DNA of 5,550 nucleotides from Eubacteriales Family XIII. Incertae Sedis bacterium. Lineage in GTDB: Bacteria > Bacillota > Clostridia > Peptostreptococcales > Anaerovoracaceae. Made by a program: the position numbers and the translations under genes. The notes beneath the pieces are model-generated. The model was not told the DNA's origin and ran no database searches. It worked only from the letters and a program-made list of their open reading frames with translations. How positions within the stretch are numbered: the stretch's first letter is position 1; each line of letters begins with the position of its first letter. The stretch is from assembly GCA_031278255.1 (NCBI GenBank), contig JAITKU010000089.1, positions 1-5,550 of the forward strand. Direction: 5' to 3'. Positions 1-5,550 of the stretch are shown piece after piece.

Positions 1-534
1 CATGCCCGTCATATCCGTCGGATAGCCGAACTCCTTCCACGTGCCGTCGTCCGCCTGCCGCGAAAGGACGTAAGTCAGATAATAGCCGCGCGCGGCCTTG
101 CCCGCGTCCGTCCCGGCCGGGTAATCTCCGCTGTCCAGCGCGATCAGCGCGAACACCGCGCCGTTCACGCCCTGCCACACGGCCTTGTAGTCGCCGTTTT
201 CTTCCCTGTCCGTCAGCGCGGAAACGTAGTCCCAGCCGTTCCAAGCGGAGGCGTCGATGTCCACGGCGGACAGCGCGAGGATGATGCGCTCGTTCTCCGT
301 GTATTTTTTCGTGTGCATCGTGACCTTGCCGTTTTCGATCACGACATCGCTGAACACGCTCGTGTCCAGCGTCGCGGCCTTTAGGCTCTCCAGCCACGCG
401 TTGTAGAGCGCGTCGTTCTGCACGCCGCCGCGCGCGAGGGCCAGCACGGCCCATTCACCGCCCACGGAACCGACGGAGGGCGTGGGCGTCGTGCTCTGTA
501 TGTACGCGAGTACATCCGCGAGCGTGGTTTCGTG
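1..534 (-). other. Start of alpha/alpha-barrel, squalene-cyclase/prenyltransferase-like domain, truncated by the window (residues 1540-1717)
   Basis: Recognisable blocks occur in order: TLADVLAYIQS, SVGGEWAVLALARGG (1562-1576), KYTENERIILALSAVDID (1616-1633), WQGVNGAVFALIALDSGDY (1659-1677), and RQADDGTWKEFGYPTDMTGM (1698-1717). These match the helical-toroid repeats found in DUF4430-containing surface proteins of Clostridia. The fold is shared with terpenoid cyclases and with the N-terminal barrel of transcobalamin. A cyclase DxDD catalytic motif is not visible, so an enzyme role is not supported. The rest of the barrel lies beyond position 1. Confidence 0.8.
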
Positions 535-3500
535 GGATGTGCCGGGTGTTTCCAAAGGCACAAGCAGGGCTTTCGCCGCCGTCAGGTCGACAACATAGCC
601 GTTCACCTCTGCCACCGTGGCAAGCGCATCAATCGCCGCTTTGATGTCGGCTATGGCGCTTTGGAACGCCACCCACGACGCCGCCGTATGGCTGTTCTCC
701 GCCGATGTCGCGGCTTCCGCGTCCACTTCCGCAAGCTTGGCCGCCTTTGCTACCTCAAGATCCGTCCCCGCTGCGGCGTCCAACTGCGCCAGCTTCTCCA
801 CGGCCGCGTCGTAGCGCGCCAGTTCACCAATCGTCAAAGCGCCTTTCCGCTCCGGCGTCAGTTTGGCAAGCGCCGCTTCCGCCGCGCCGACCAGCGGGCG
901 GATGTCCGCCTTGTTCGCGGCCGTGATTTGCGCTGCGACGGGAATGGCCGCGATGGCCGCCTTTGCCGCGTTCACGTCGTCAATGCCGGCCAAAGCGGCG
1001 ACCGCCGCATCGAGTTTCGCCTTGTTTGTGACCTTTTCCCACTCAGCGGGCGAAAGCGCGTTGAAGAATGTTTCCGCGAAGCCCACTGCGTCGCGTTGCG
1101 CCTCCGTGATCGTGCCGGGAAGCGCGTTGATAAGGTCAATCGCGGTATTTGCGCCGCCGTTGTCGCTGGCAACGTATAGCTTGTACTGCGTCCCGGTGTA
1201 GGCAATCGCATCCGTACCCTGATTGTTCATGCTCGGCCAGCTTCGCTCACCCACACCGATATACACAACATCGCCCGATTGTACGGGTATGAACTCGGTG
1301 CGCTTATACAACGCCGCATCGGCATTGTAGGTGTTTAGGAATATCCGCGTCTGATAGTTCTTGTTCGCGGCGGTGGGCGTGAGCCTCACACCCAGGGCGC
1401 TGCCGTCCGGCGTAAGGATATAGCTTTTCACGGTGCCGTCGAACGCGGGAATAATCTCGCCGCCTTCCGCTTGCAAAGCGACAAGGCTTGTGTCGGGGTT
1501 GGTCCAGGAGCTGCTGATATCCTCGCCGAGGTTCCGCGTATACCGCACGCTGATCACGTCGCCGTCCCCGAGTTTTTTATCGGACACTTTGAACGCGGCG
1601 AAACTCTCATTGACAAAGAAGTCGTTCAGCGTGCCCATCCAGCCGGAATTCGGCCCGCCGTCGAACTCGGCAAGCTTTCCGGAGCCTTCCTTTCCGATTT
1701 GGGCCAAATATTGAATGTCAAAGCTGCTTCCGCCGGAACCCGTCCATATGTATCCGTTCTCGGCCAGAGCGCGGAGAACCACGGTCATCATGCTGTCATT
1801 CTCGCCCAGTGGGAAATCCGCTTCGTTCACAAATACCCCTGTGAAAGCGGGAACGGCGCCGTCATAGGTGGTGTTTTCCACACTGACGGTGACGGTGCCG
1901 ACCCGCTTGCCGAAATTCGTGCCGGCGCAGACAACATCTTCGGTATAAGGGTTGTCTTTTTCACCGGCCAACGCCGCTTGCTGCATCGTTTCAATGGCCG
2001 CATCCAAGGCGGTGTCGATGTCTTCTTCGCGCATTGCTTCGGCTATCGCTTTTTGCCCCGCGTTATACGCCGCAGTGATCGCGGCCCAACCGGCGGTTGT
2101 ATACGCGCTCCTGTCGTAGGCCGTGTAGGCGTTCGACAGCCGTGCCTTTGCGTCGGCTTTCAGTTCCTCCGGCGTCTTTTCCGACGACGAGGGATCCGTT
2201 AAGTCTTTGCCGTGGAAGGTTATGACGATATCTTCACGCGGAAGGTCGGATCCGCTGCCTATATACAGGTATCTGCCGGAATAAGGAACCTCTTCATGAT
2301 AATAACCGTCACCTCGCATCGTCGCTCTTGTGATTTCATACGTTTCGGTGGTGGCGGGATTGAGTTCAAGGATCACGCCCCCCGTACTCGGGTTAAAGGA
2401 GATGACGCTGTTCTCACTGTCAAACGGACTGCGGGTAGTCGTACCGCCGCCGGTGTCAGGAGAACCCTCCGCCCGTGTATGACGGCGCACCGTCAACTTC
2501 GCGCCGGCCGTGCTCGTTAGACTTTTGGGCTCAAATTCCACGGTGATATTGTAATGCAAGCTCGCAGGCAGATGCGAACCATCCTCTCCCCACGCCGCCA
2601 CGATCTCGTCGTAGCGGGCCTTGTTCACGGCCGTGGCCTGCGACCGCAGATACGGCGAGGCGCCTGTGTACAGGCTTATCATGGTGTTGACGAGAGGCGC
2701 GTCCTCCTGCGTCAGCTTGCCTGCGGCGAGCTCCGCCGGGGTCGGCAGCGCGGCGAAATACGCCTCCAGCATAGAATTAATGCCGTATAGATACCAGCCG
2801 CTTTCCACCTGTTTGCGCAGATCCGCGAGGGTTTCCGACAATCCGCTCACGGCGTCCGCGATTTCGGCAAGGGACAGGCCGCCTTTCACGGCGGCAATCG
2901 CGTCCGCATACGCCGTCTGCGCATCCGGCCAATGGCTTCCCAATATATCCGCGTCGTATCCGGACATGACGGCCTCAATATCCGTCAGCGCCTTGGCTTT
3001 CGCGTCCGCGATCTCGCCGGCCTCCAGCAACGTCACCGTAACGGTGACCGGCGCGGCAGCCGTCTGCAGCCCCGGATACAAACTGTCGTCCGCGCTGTCC
3101 GCGCGGACATCCGCCGCCGTCACCAGATACTCGCCGGCCCGGTTGAGCGTGAGCTTCACCACGCCGTTCGCGTCCGTCACGGCGTCCGTCCGCATCGGCG
3201 TCGCCGGATATTTGCCTTCGGAATCTTTCGGTCCGTACACGGCCAACTTCGCGCCGGAACGGGGGCTGTACGCGCCCGTCAGACTGCTCAGATAGGCCGG
3301 CGTCTTCTCGACCGTGAATGAAATCTCCTCGCCCTCTTTGACGGACCGCGGCGAAGCGTCCGCAAAGCGGAGCATGTTGTAATTGCTCACCGTTTTGTTG
3401 AAACGCACGGAACCCGGCCAGATGTAGTAATAGCCTATCGGCTCCTTGATCCGGGACAGCGTCACCCTGTCGCCGTCGCGCAGGACAATGTCGTTCCAAT

Positions 3501-5151
3501 CGAAAATGCCGTCATTGGAGCCTGTGTCCCTAAGAGCGACGGAATACCCGGTGCCACCGTCCAAACGCACCGGTGCCCTGACCAATATGTCGTTGATATA
3601 CGTAAGCCACGTGATCCCGGTTTCGACGGGCGGCATGTCGATTCCCGCCACGCGGAGCAGGTCCTTGAGCGTGCGGCCCGTGTCGGCGTCCAACGTGACG
3701 CCGTCGTTATACAAAGACAGCGCGGCATCCGCGAGGGCCTGCGAGGGGTCGATAACGCCATACGTGTCCGCGACGCGCAGCGAAACCGCAGCGGATCCGT
3801 CCGTCGTCAGATTGTACGCCGCCAGCCAGTACGCCTCAAGCGACGGTTCCCACAGATCGTATTCCTGCTTCGTGAGGGTGGCGGGGGAACGCTTGGCAAG
3901 ATCGTTCACCGCAGCCCGCGCCGCCGCGAAGTCCTCGTAGCTTTCGCTCGTGTATTCGCCGTCATTGTCCGTTATGTCGAAAATGCCGTTGAGCTTGTTG
4001 ACGGCATCGACAAAGACCCGCACCTGTTCCTCGTATGACGAGAGAAACAGCGCGCTCCGCGCCCGCGTCAGCTCTGCGACCAGCGCCGCGACAGCGTCCG
4101 CGCGGTCGGAGGTGTTTTTCGCGGTCGGCACGACTTCACCCGCGTCGCCGGTGGCGAACAGCGAGGCCAACTCCGTTTCGGCGGCCGATCTAGCCGCCAG
4201 AAAAGCGTCGGCGGTGTGAATCGTGTAGCCGGACGTGTTCATGTCCTTGTAAAGCTCTGTCGCCTCGTACAGCGCCGTCGCGTTGATTTGCGATGCGGGG
4301 ATCAGCTTCGCGACGGCGGCGGTGAGGGCCTCGGTTGCGGCGTCCACATCGGCTTGCTTGGCGTTGTCATTTTCGTAGATGTCCGTTGCGGCCGAAAGAG
4401 CCGTTTGGTAGGCCGCGTAGAAACTCTTATCGACGCCGATGTATTCTTTGCCGTTGTAGCGGTCGTTTTCGATATAATAATCATTGGCAGATATGTTTGT
4501 ATCGATGGCATCTTGGAGCGCAGCTTTGCTTACAGAACCGCTGTTCTCCCCTATTTGTATAAGAATATATGCGTATGGAGATACAGTATTTATTGTACTG
4601 CCTGTATCGGTTATCTGTGTAAGCATAACCTCGGCATAGATTATTCCGTTGATCAACGGATCGTTGGAATTAATGAATTGTGTATTCCAAGTAGAGTTAT
4701 CTACGGAGAAAGCCTCTAACTGTATTTCAAAACTTTTTTCTGTATTTTTGTCTTGTACACTTGCATTGCGAAAGGTGGTTTTTCGAGCGGCCGGTGTTAA
4801 ATATTTTACTGCTGTTTCAACATATTCGGGCGAGGCAATCCTTGTTTTTGAGAGCGCAACATAGTCCCCTTGCAAACTGGTATTACCTCTTCGTGAAAAG
4901 GAATATGCCGAGATATCCATCGTTTCGCCAAGCAAAATGTTGATGTCTTCTGTTCCAGCGGGAACTGTAATAAAATACGCAATTACATCTTCTATATAGC
5001 GGTCACTTGCCGGCGTCAAATCGACAATTTGCTCGTTGGCCGTTATAGATAAATCGAGATTTGAAGCACCGTCTGCGTAAGAGGATAGCGAGGTTATGGT
5101 TAAGAAACTTGCGATGATACAGATTACAGATATCCTTAATTTTTTTTTCAT
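1..5151 (-). CDS. Giant secreted multidomain surface protein (FIVAR-like, DUF4430, cadherin-like, terpenoid-cyclase-like barrel), C-terminus outside window
   Basis: The frame is open for 1,717 codons from ATG 5151 to the left edge with no stop, so the gene is 3'-partial. The start is fixed by a Sec signal peptide: MKKK, a hydrophobic core, and SSYA/DG cleavage after residue 26. Domain order by residue: 27-205 unknown, beta-rich; 208-448 three helical bundles, the first FIVAR-like; 470-570 a possible divergent DUF4430-like unit; 597-708 a beta-sandwich (TDANGVVKLTL, AGEYLVTA); 711-860 helical; 864-983 a second beta-sandwich; 993-1063 a helical FIVAR-like unit; 1084-1206 DUF4430; 1212-1328 a cadherin-like sandwich; 1334-1460 two helical repeats; 1463-1535 FIVAR-like; 1540 onward an alpha/alpha barrel. 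From family knowledge, such proteins are exported and work at the cell surface in binding or adhesion. No catalytic function is supported. No LPXTG or SLH anchor is seen, but one would lie past the edge. The gene follows a terminator, so it is probably its own unit. Confidence 0.93.
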   Translation of the reverse strand, partial: MKKKLRISVICIIASFLTITSLSSYADGASNLDLSITANEQIVDLTPASDRYIEDVIAYFITVPAGTEDINILLGETMDISAYSFSRRGNTSLQGDYVALSKTRIASPEYVETAVKYLTPAARKTTFRNASVQDKNTEKSFEIQLEAFSVDNSTWNTQFINSNDPLINGIIYAEVMLTQITDTGSTINTVSPYAYILIQIGENSGSVSKAALQDAIDTNISANDYYIENDRYNGKEYIGVDKSFYAAYQTALSAATDIYENDNAKQADVDAATEALTAAVAKLIPASQINATALYEATELYKDMNTSGYTIHTADAFLAARSAAETELASLFATGDAGEVVPTAKNTSDRADAVAALVAELTRARSALFLSSYEEQVRVFVDAVNKLNGIFDITDNDGEYTSESYEDFAAARAAVNDLAKRSPATLTKQEYDLWEPSLEAYWLAAYNLTTDGSAAVSLRVADTYGVIDPSQALADAALSLYNDGVTLDADTGRTLKDLLRVAGIDMPPVETGITWLTYINDILVRAPVRLDGGTGYSVALRDTGSNDGIFDWNDIVLRDGDRVTLSRIKEPIGYYYIWPGSVRFNKTVSNYNMLRFADASPRSVKEGEEISFTVEKTPAYLSSLTGAYSPRSGAKLAVYGPKDSEGKYPATPMRTDAVTDANGVVKLTLNRAGEYLVTAADVRADSADDSLYPGLQTAAAPVTVTVTLLEAGEIADAKAKALTDIEAVMSGYDADILGSHWPDAQTAYADAIAAVKGGLSLAEIADAVSGLSETLADLRKQVESGWYLYGINSMLEAYFAALPTPAELAAGKLTQEDAPLVNTMISLYTGASPYLRSQATAVNKARYDEIVAAWGEDGSHLPASLHYNITVEFEPKSLTSTAGAKLTVRRHTRAEGSPDTGGGTTTRSPFDSENSVISFNPSTGGVILELNPATTETYEITRATMRGDGYYHEEVPYSGRYLYIGSGSDLPREDIVITFHGKDLTDPSSSEKTPEELKADAKARLSNAYTAYDRSAYTTAGWAAITAAYNAGQKAIAEAMREEDIDTALDAAIETMQQAALAGEKDNPYTEDVVCAGTNFGKRVGTVTVSVENTTYDGAVPAFTGVFVNEADFPLGENDSMMTVVLRALAENGYIWTGSGGSSFDIQYLAQIGKEGSGKLAEFDGGPNSGWMGTLNDFFVNESFAAFKVSDKKLGDGDVISVRYTRNLGEDISSSWTNPDTSLVALQAEGGEIIPAFDGTVKSYILTPDGSALGVRLTPTAANKNYQTRIFLNTYNADAALYKRTEFIPVQSGDVVYIGVGERSWPSMNNQGTDAIAYTGTQYKLYVASDNGGANTAIDLINALPGTITEAQRDAVGFAETFFNALSPAEWEKVTNKAKLDAAVAALAGIDDVNAAKAAIAAIPVAAQITAANKADIRPLVGAAEAALAKLTPERKGALTIGELARYDAAVEKLAQLDAAAGTDLEVAKAAKLAEVDAEAATSAENSHTAASWVAFQSAIADIKAAIDALATVAEVNGYVVDLTAAKALLVPLETPGTSHETTLADVLAYIQSTTPTPSVGSVGGEWAVLALARGGVQNDALYNAWLESLKAATLDTSVFSDVVIENGKVTMHTKKYTENERIILALSAVDIDASAWNGWDYVSALTDREENGDYKAVWQGVNGAVFALIALDSGDYPAGTDAGKAARGYYLTYVLSRQADDGTWKEFGYPTDMTGM
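547..1152 (-). repeat. Helical repeats and FIVAR-like unit before the barrel (residues 1334-1535)
   Basis: Two divergent copies of an Ala-rich helical repeat are visible. Copy A (1337-1390) has AIDLINALPGTITEAQRDAV and ends in VTNKAKLDAAVAAL. Copy B (1393-1460) has AKAAIAAIPVAAQITAANKA and ends in ARYDAAVEKLAQL. A FIVAR-like unit follows (1463-1535), with HTAASWVAFQSAIADIKAAI, then VAEVNGYVVDLTAAKALLVP. The region probably forms an extended stalk between the beta domains and the barrel. Confidence 0.65.
1168..1518 (-). other. Cadherin-like beta-sandwich domain (residues 1212-1328)
   Basis: Shows the family pattern: SLVALQAEGGEIIPAFDGTV, then KSYILTPDG, a central NKNYQTRIFLN, a 'V-x-x-G-D' strand (IPVQSGDVVYIGVGE), and the closing TGTQYKLYVAS. 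This domain often follows DUF4430 directly, as here, and is presumed structural or adhesive. Confidence 0.75.
1534..1902 (-). other. DUF4430 (transcobalamin C-terminal-like) domain (residues 1084-1206)
   Basis: Strand VGTVTVSVENTT (1084-1095) is followed by SMMTVVLRALAENGY (1120-1134), IQYLAQIGKEGSGKLAEFDG (1146-1165), the signature GPNSGWMGTLND (1166-1177) and the last strand DGDVISVRYT (1196-1205). This is the standard order of DUF4430, whose fold resembles the small C-terminal beta domain of vertebrate transcobalamin and intrinsic factor. The ligand in bacteria is mostly unknown. It is intact, with no missing core element. Confidence 0.85.
1963..2175 (-). other. FIVAR-like helical unit preceding DUF4430 (residues 993-1063)
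   Basis: Pattern TPEELKADAKARL, then YDRSAYTTAGWAAITAAYNA and IDTALDAAIETMQQAAL. The Tyr-Thr-x-x-x-Trp motif and the paired Ala-rich helices match helical units commonly found just before DUF4430 domains in Clostridia surface proteins. Confidence 0.65.
2203..3363 (-). repeat. Two related beta-sandwich domains flanking a helical bundle (residues 597-983)
   Basis: Beta domain one (597-708) contains SGAKLAVYGP, DANGVVKLTLNRAGEYLVTA and a closing VTVTV strand. Beta domain two (864-983) contains AGAKLTVRR, STGGVILELNPATTETYEI, YSGRYLYIGSG and a closing IVITF strand. The same strand order and the shared GAKL motif suggest divergent copies. Both GAKL sites lie in an identical 14-base word (3244-3257 and 2494-2507), exactly 250 codons apart. 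Copy two has an extra Gly/Thr/Ser-rich insert near residues 893-914. Residues 711-860 between them are helical. Confidence 0.5.
3442..3744 (-). other. Possible divergent DUF4430-like beta unit (residues 470-570)
   Basis: The region contains TGRTLKDLLRVAGI, then TWLTYINDILV, then IVLRDGDRVTLSRI. This order (helix after a leucine-rich start, a short 'Y-I-N-D' strand, and a final 'DGD' strand) resembles the DUF4430 layout seen more clearly at residues 1084-1206. The GW/GPNSGWMGTLND signature itself is missing. It may equally be another small beta-grasp-like domain. Confidence 0.35.
3808..4530 (-). other. Three consecutive helical bundle units, the first FIVAR-like (residues 208-448)
   Basis: Unit one (208-285) has the FIVAR-like pattern: YAAYQTALSAATDIYENDNA followed by QADVDAATEALTAAVAKLIP. 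Unit two (286-370) runs from INATALYEATELYKDM to LVAELTRARSALF. Unit three (372-448) runs from SYEEQVRVFVDAVNKL to WEPSLEAYWLAAYNL. Each is Ala-rich and predicted to be helical. In known surface proteins such bundles act as stalk or spacer units, and FIVAR has been suggested to bind sugars. Unit boundaries are approximate. Confidence 0.6.
4537..5073 (-). other. Unrecognised AT-rich N-terminal module of the giant protein (residues 27-205)
   Basis: About 180 residues rich in beta-type alternation and poor in Ala compared with the rest (examples: IEDVIAYFITVPAGTEDINI, KSFEIQLEAFSV, SPYAYILIQIGEN). No cysteine or catalytic motif stands out, and I do not recognise a family. Its DNA is about 40% GC, unlike the GC-rich helical and beta modules that follow. 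As the most N-terminal mature part, it would be the part most exposed if the protein is anchored at its C-terminus, which is inference. Confidence 0.6.
5074..5151 (-). other. Sec signal peptide of the giant protein (residues 1-26)
   Basis: Three lysines and an arginine (MKKKLR) are followed by a hydrophobic core (ISVICIIASFLTITSL). A small-residue site, S-Y-A before D-G, predicts cleavage after Ala26. Cys11 lies within the core and is not preceded by a lipobox, so this is not a lipoprotein signal. Codons 2-4 are AAA AAA AAA, a run of nine A residues. Confidence 0.88.
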
Positions 5152-5189
5152 AGTGTTTAATTTTACTTTATTAATTCGTAAAAAAAAAA
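5149..5189 (-). promoter_or_regulatory. Candidate promoter and initiation region of the giant gene, no Shine-Dalgarno
   Basis: Only 28 bases (5179-5152) separate the terminator T-tract from the ATG. They are AT-rich and hold no purine-rich AGGAGG-like site at normal spacing. A TAAAAT (5165-5160) differs from the consensus -10 box by one base and would place transcription start at about the ATG, giving a leaderless or nearly leaderless message. The matching -35 position falls in the T-tract and is a poor match. The alternative is expression by readthrough from the upstream gene. This call is weak. Confidence 0.25.
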
Positions 5190-5225
5190 TATCACGGGAA
5201 ACCCACGAATTCGATTTCCCGTGAT
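5180..5225 (-). terminator. Rho-independent terminator after the upstream gene
   Basis: A perfect 11-bp inverted repeat pairs 5191-5201 (atcacgggaaa) with 5215-5225 (tttcccgtgat) around a 13-base loop. Read on the minus strand, the stem is followed by one A and then ten T residues (5189-5180). The hairpin begins 11 bases past the TAA of the upstream gene. There is no T-tract on the plus-strand side, so it acts on minus-strand transcripts only. It sits just 28 bases before the ATG of the giant gene, so it separates the two genes or sets a limited level of readthrough. Confidence 0.93.
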
Positions 5226-5236
5226 CAATGATTGGA

Positions 5237-5550
5237 TTACGGACGTGTAAAATTGAGCAGAGTTATGTATGGAGATTCCAAATCATTTTGCGTTATGATC
5301 CTATAGCTGATCGTCTGACCCGACGACGGGTTGACTTTTATTTGATAACCGGCGGACGCATCAACTTTTATACTGTTAACGTACACATTACCCTCTTCCG
5401 AATAAACAGTATATATTGCTTCACCGGCACCCGGAACTTGGATAGTTTCAACGCTCATATTATTTGTCGATATTTCCACGCTGGATGGGGATTCAACAAT
5501 AAGATCTGTCGTCGCCGCGCTGCCGCCCGTGCCCGTCGCCTCATAAATCC
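5237..5550 (-). CDS. C-terminal end of an unrecognised, probably exported protein (5'-partial)
   Basis: The minus-strand frame is open from the right edge (first full codon at 5548) to a TAA at 5239-5237, giving 103 visible residues. An internal GTG at 5479 and an ATG further in could serve as starts, but the frame runs on upstream, so this is read as the tail of a longer gene. The fragment opens with a small-residue, linker-like stretch (EATGTGGSAATTD). It continues as alternating polar and hydrophobic residues rich in V, I, Y, S and T, as in beta-strands (AIYTVYSEEGNVYVNSIKV, AGYQIKVNPSSG). It ends in TLLNFTRP with no hydrophobic tail, LPXTG or SLH motif. A C-terminal beta-sandwich of a surface or secreted protein is a reasonable guess, but I do not recognise the family. 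An intrinsic terminator starts 11 bases after the stop, which supports this as a true gene end. The base composition falls from very GC-rich at the edge to AT-rich in the last 80 codons. Confidence 0.72.
   Translation of the reverse strand, partial: IYEATGTGGSAATTDLIVESPSSVEISTNNMSVETIQVPGAGEAIYTVYSEEGNVYVNSIKVDASAGYQIKVNPSSGQTISYRIITQNDLESPYITLLNFTRP

Noticed and set aside
532..1179. Plus-strand open frame of 215 codons
   Set aside because: Arg/Cys/His-rich translation with no domain pattern. It is antisense to the barrel and helical repeats of the giant gene and arises from its GC-biased codons.
1471..2202. Plus-strand open frame of 243 codons
   Set aside because: Lies entirely antisense to the well-supported DUF4430/cadherin-like/FIVAR region, and its product has no recognisable fold or initiation site.
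2621..3295. Plus-strand open frame of 224 codons, Ser/Ala-rich
   Set aside because: Mirror frame of the Ala-rich helical and beta region of the real gene. The low-complexity composition is explained by the antisense reading.
3446..3940. Plus-strand open frame of 164 codons, and the minus-strand frame at 2975-3499
   Set aside because: Both overlap the giant gene in other frames and give Arg/Ser-rich or Arg/Gly-rich translations typical of shadow frames in GC-rich DNA.
4216..4719. Plus-strand open frame of 167 codons with a partly hydrophobic stretch
   Set aside because: Antisense to the first helical bundle and the end of the N-terminal module. The sense frame has the consistent FIVAR-like pattern and the signal peptide upstream.
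5119..5121. Cys11 in the signal peptide as a lipoprotein attachment site
   Set aside because: The preceding residues (S-V-I) do not form a lipobox, and a good S-Y-A cleavage site follows 15 residues later.
5237..5479. Separate 80-residue gene starting at GTG 5479
   Set aside because: The same frame stays open to the window edge, and no ribosome binding site is seen before the GTG, so a partial longer gene is the simpler reading.
1..5550. CRISPR array, tRNA/rRNA, insertion sequence or riboswitch
   Set aside because: No regular direct repeats with spacers, tRNA-like cloverleaf, transposase frame, terminal inverted repeats or long structured leader could be seen. The only clear inverted repeat is the terminator.

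Overview
The window is almost entirely one very long minus-strand gene. It starts at 5151 and stays open for 1,717 codons to the left edge, so its C-terminus lies outside. The product is a secreted, multi-domain surface-type protein. It begins with a Sec signal peptide and an unrecognised beta-rich module. Helical FIVAR-like bundles then alternate with beta-sandwich domains, followed by a transcobalamin-C-like (DUF4430) domain, a cadherin-like beta-sandwich, more helical repeats, and the first part of an alpha/alpha-barrel (squalene-cyclase/prenyltransferase-like) domain that is cut by the window edge.

Layout, in the direction of transcription (right to left): 5550-5237 is the C-terminal end of a second, unrecognised minus-strand gene. 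5225-5180 is a strong intrinsic terminator. 5179-5152 is a 28-base AT-rich gap with no clear Shine-Dalgarno sequence. 5151-1 is the giant gene. No RNA gene, CRISPR array, insertion sequence or attachment site is visible. The many long open frames on the plus strand are antisense shadows of this GC-rich gene.

Organism: the domain set (FIVAR-like bundles, DUF4430, cadherin-like sandwich, terpenoid-cyclase-like barrel), the KKK-type signal peptide and the hairpin-plus-T-tract terminator fit a fairly GC-rich Gram-positive anaerobe, most likely a Clostridia-type Bacillota. This is inference from protein style, because no taxonomic marker gene is present.

Base composition is mosaic. About 4441-5460 is close to 39% GC by direct count, while sampled stretches of the rest of the giant gene are about 58-68%. 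The composition step falls inside the giant gene, where the unknown N-terminal module meets the first helical bundle. The two genes point the same way and are separated by a terminator, so they are probably separate transcription units or are linked only by readthrough. Their functional relationship cannot be read from the window.
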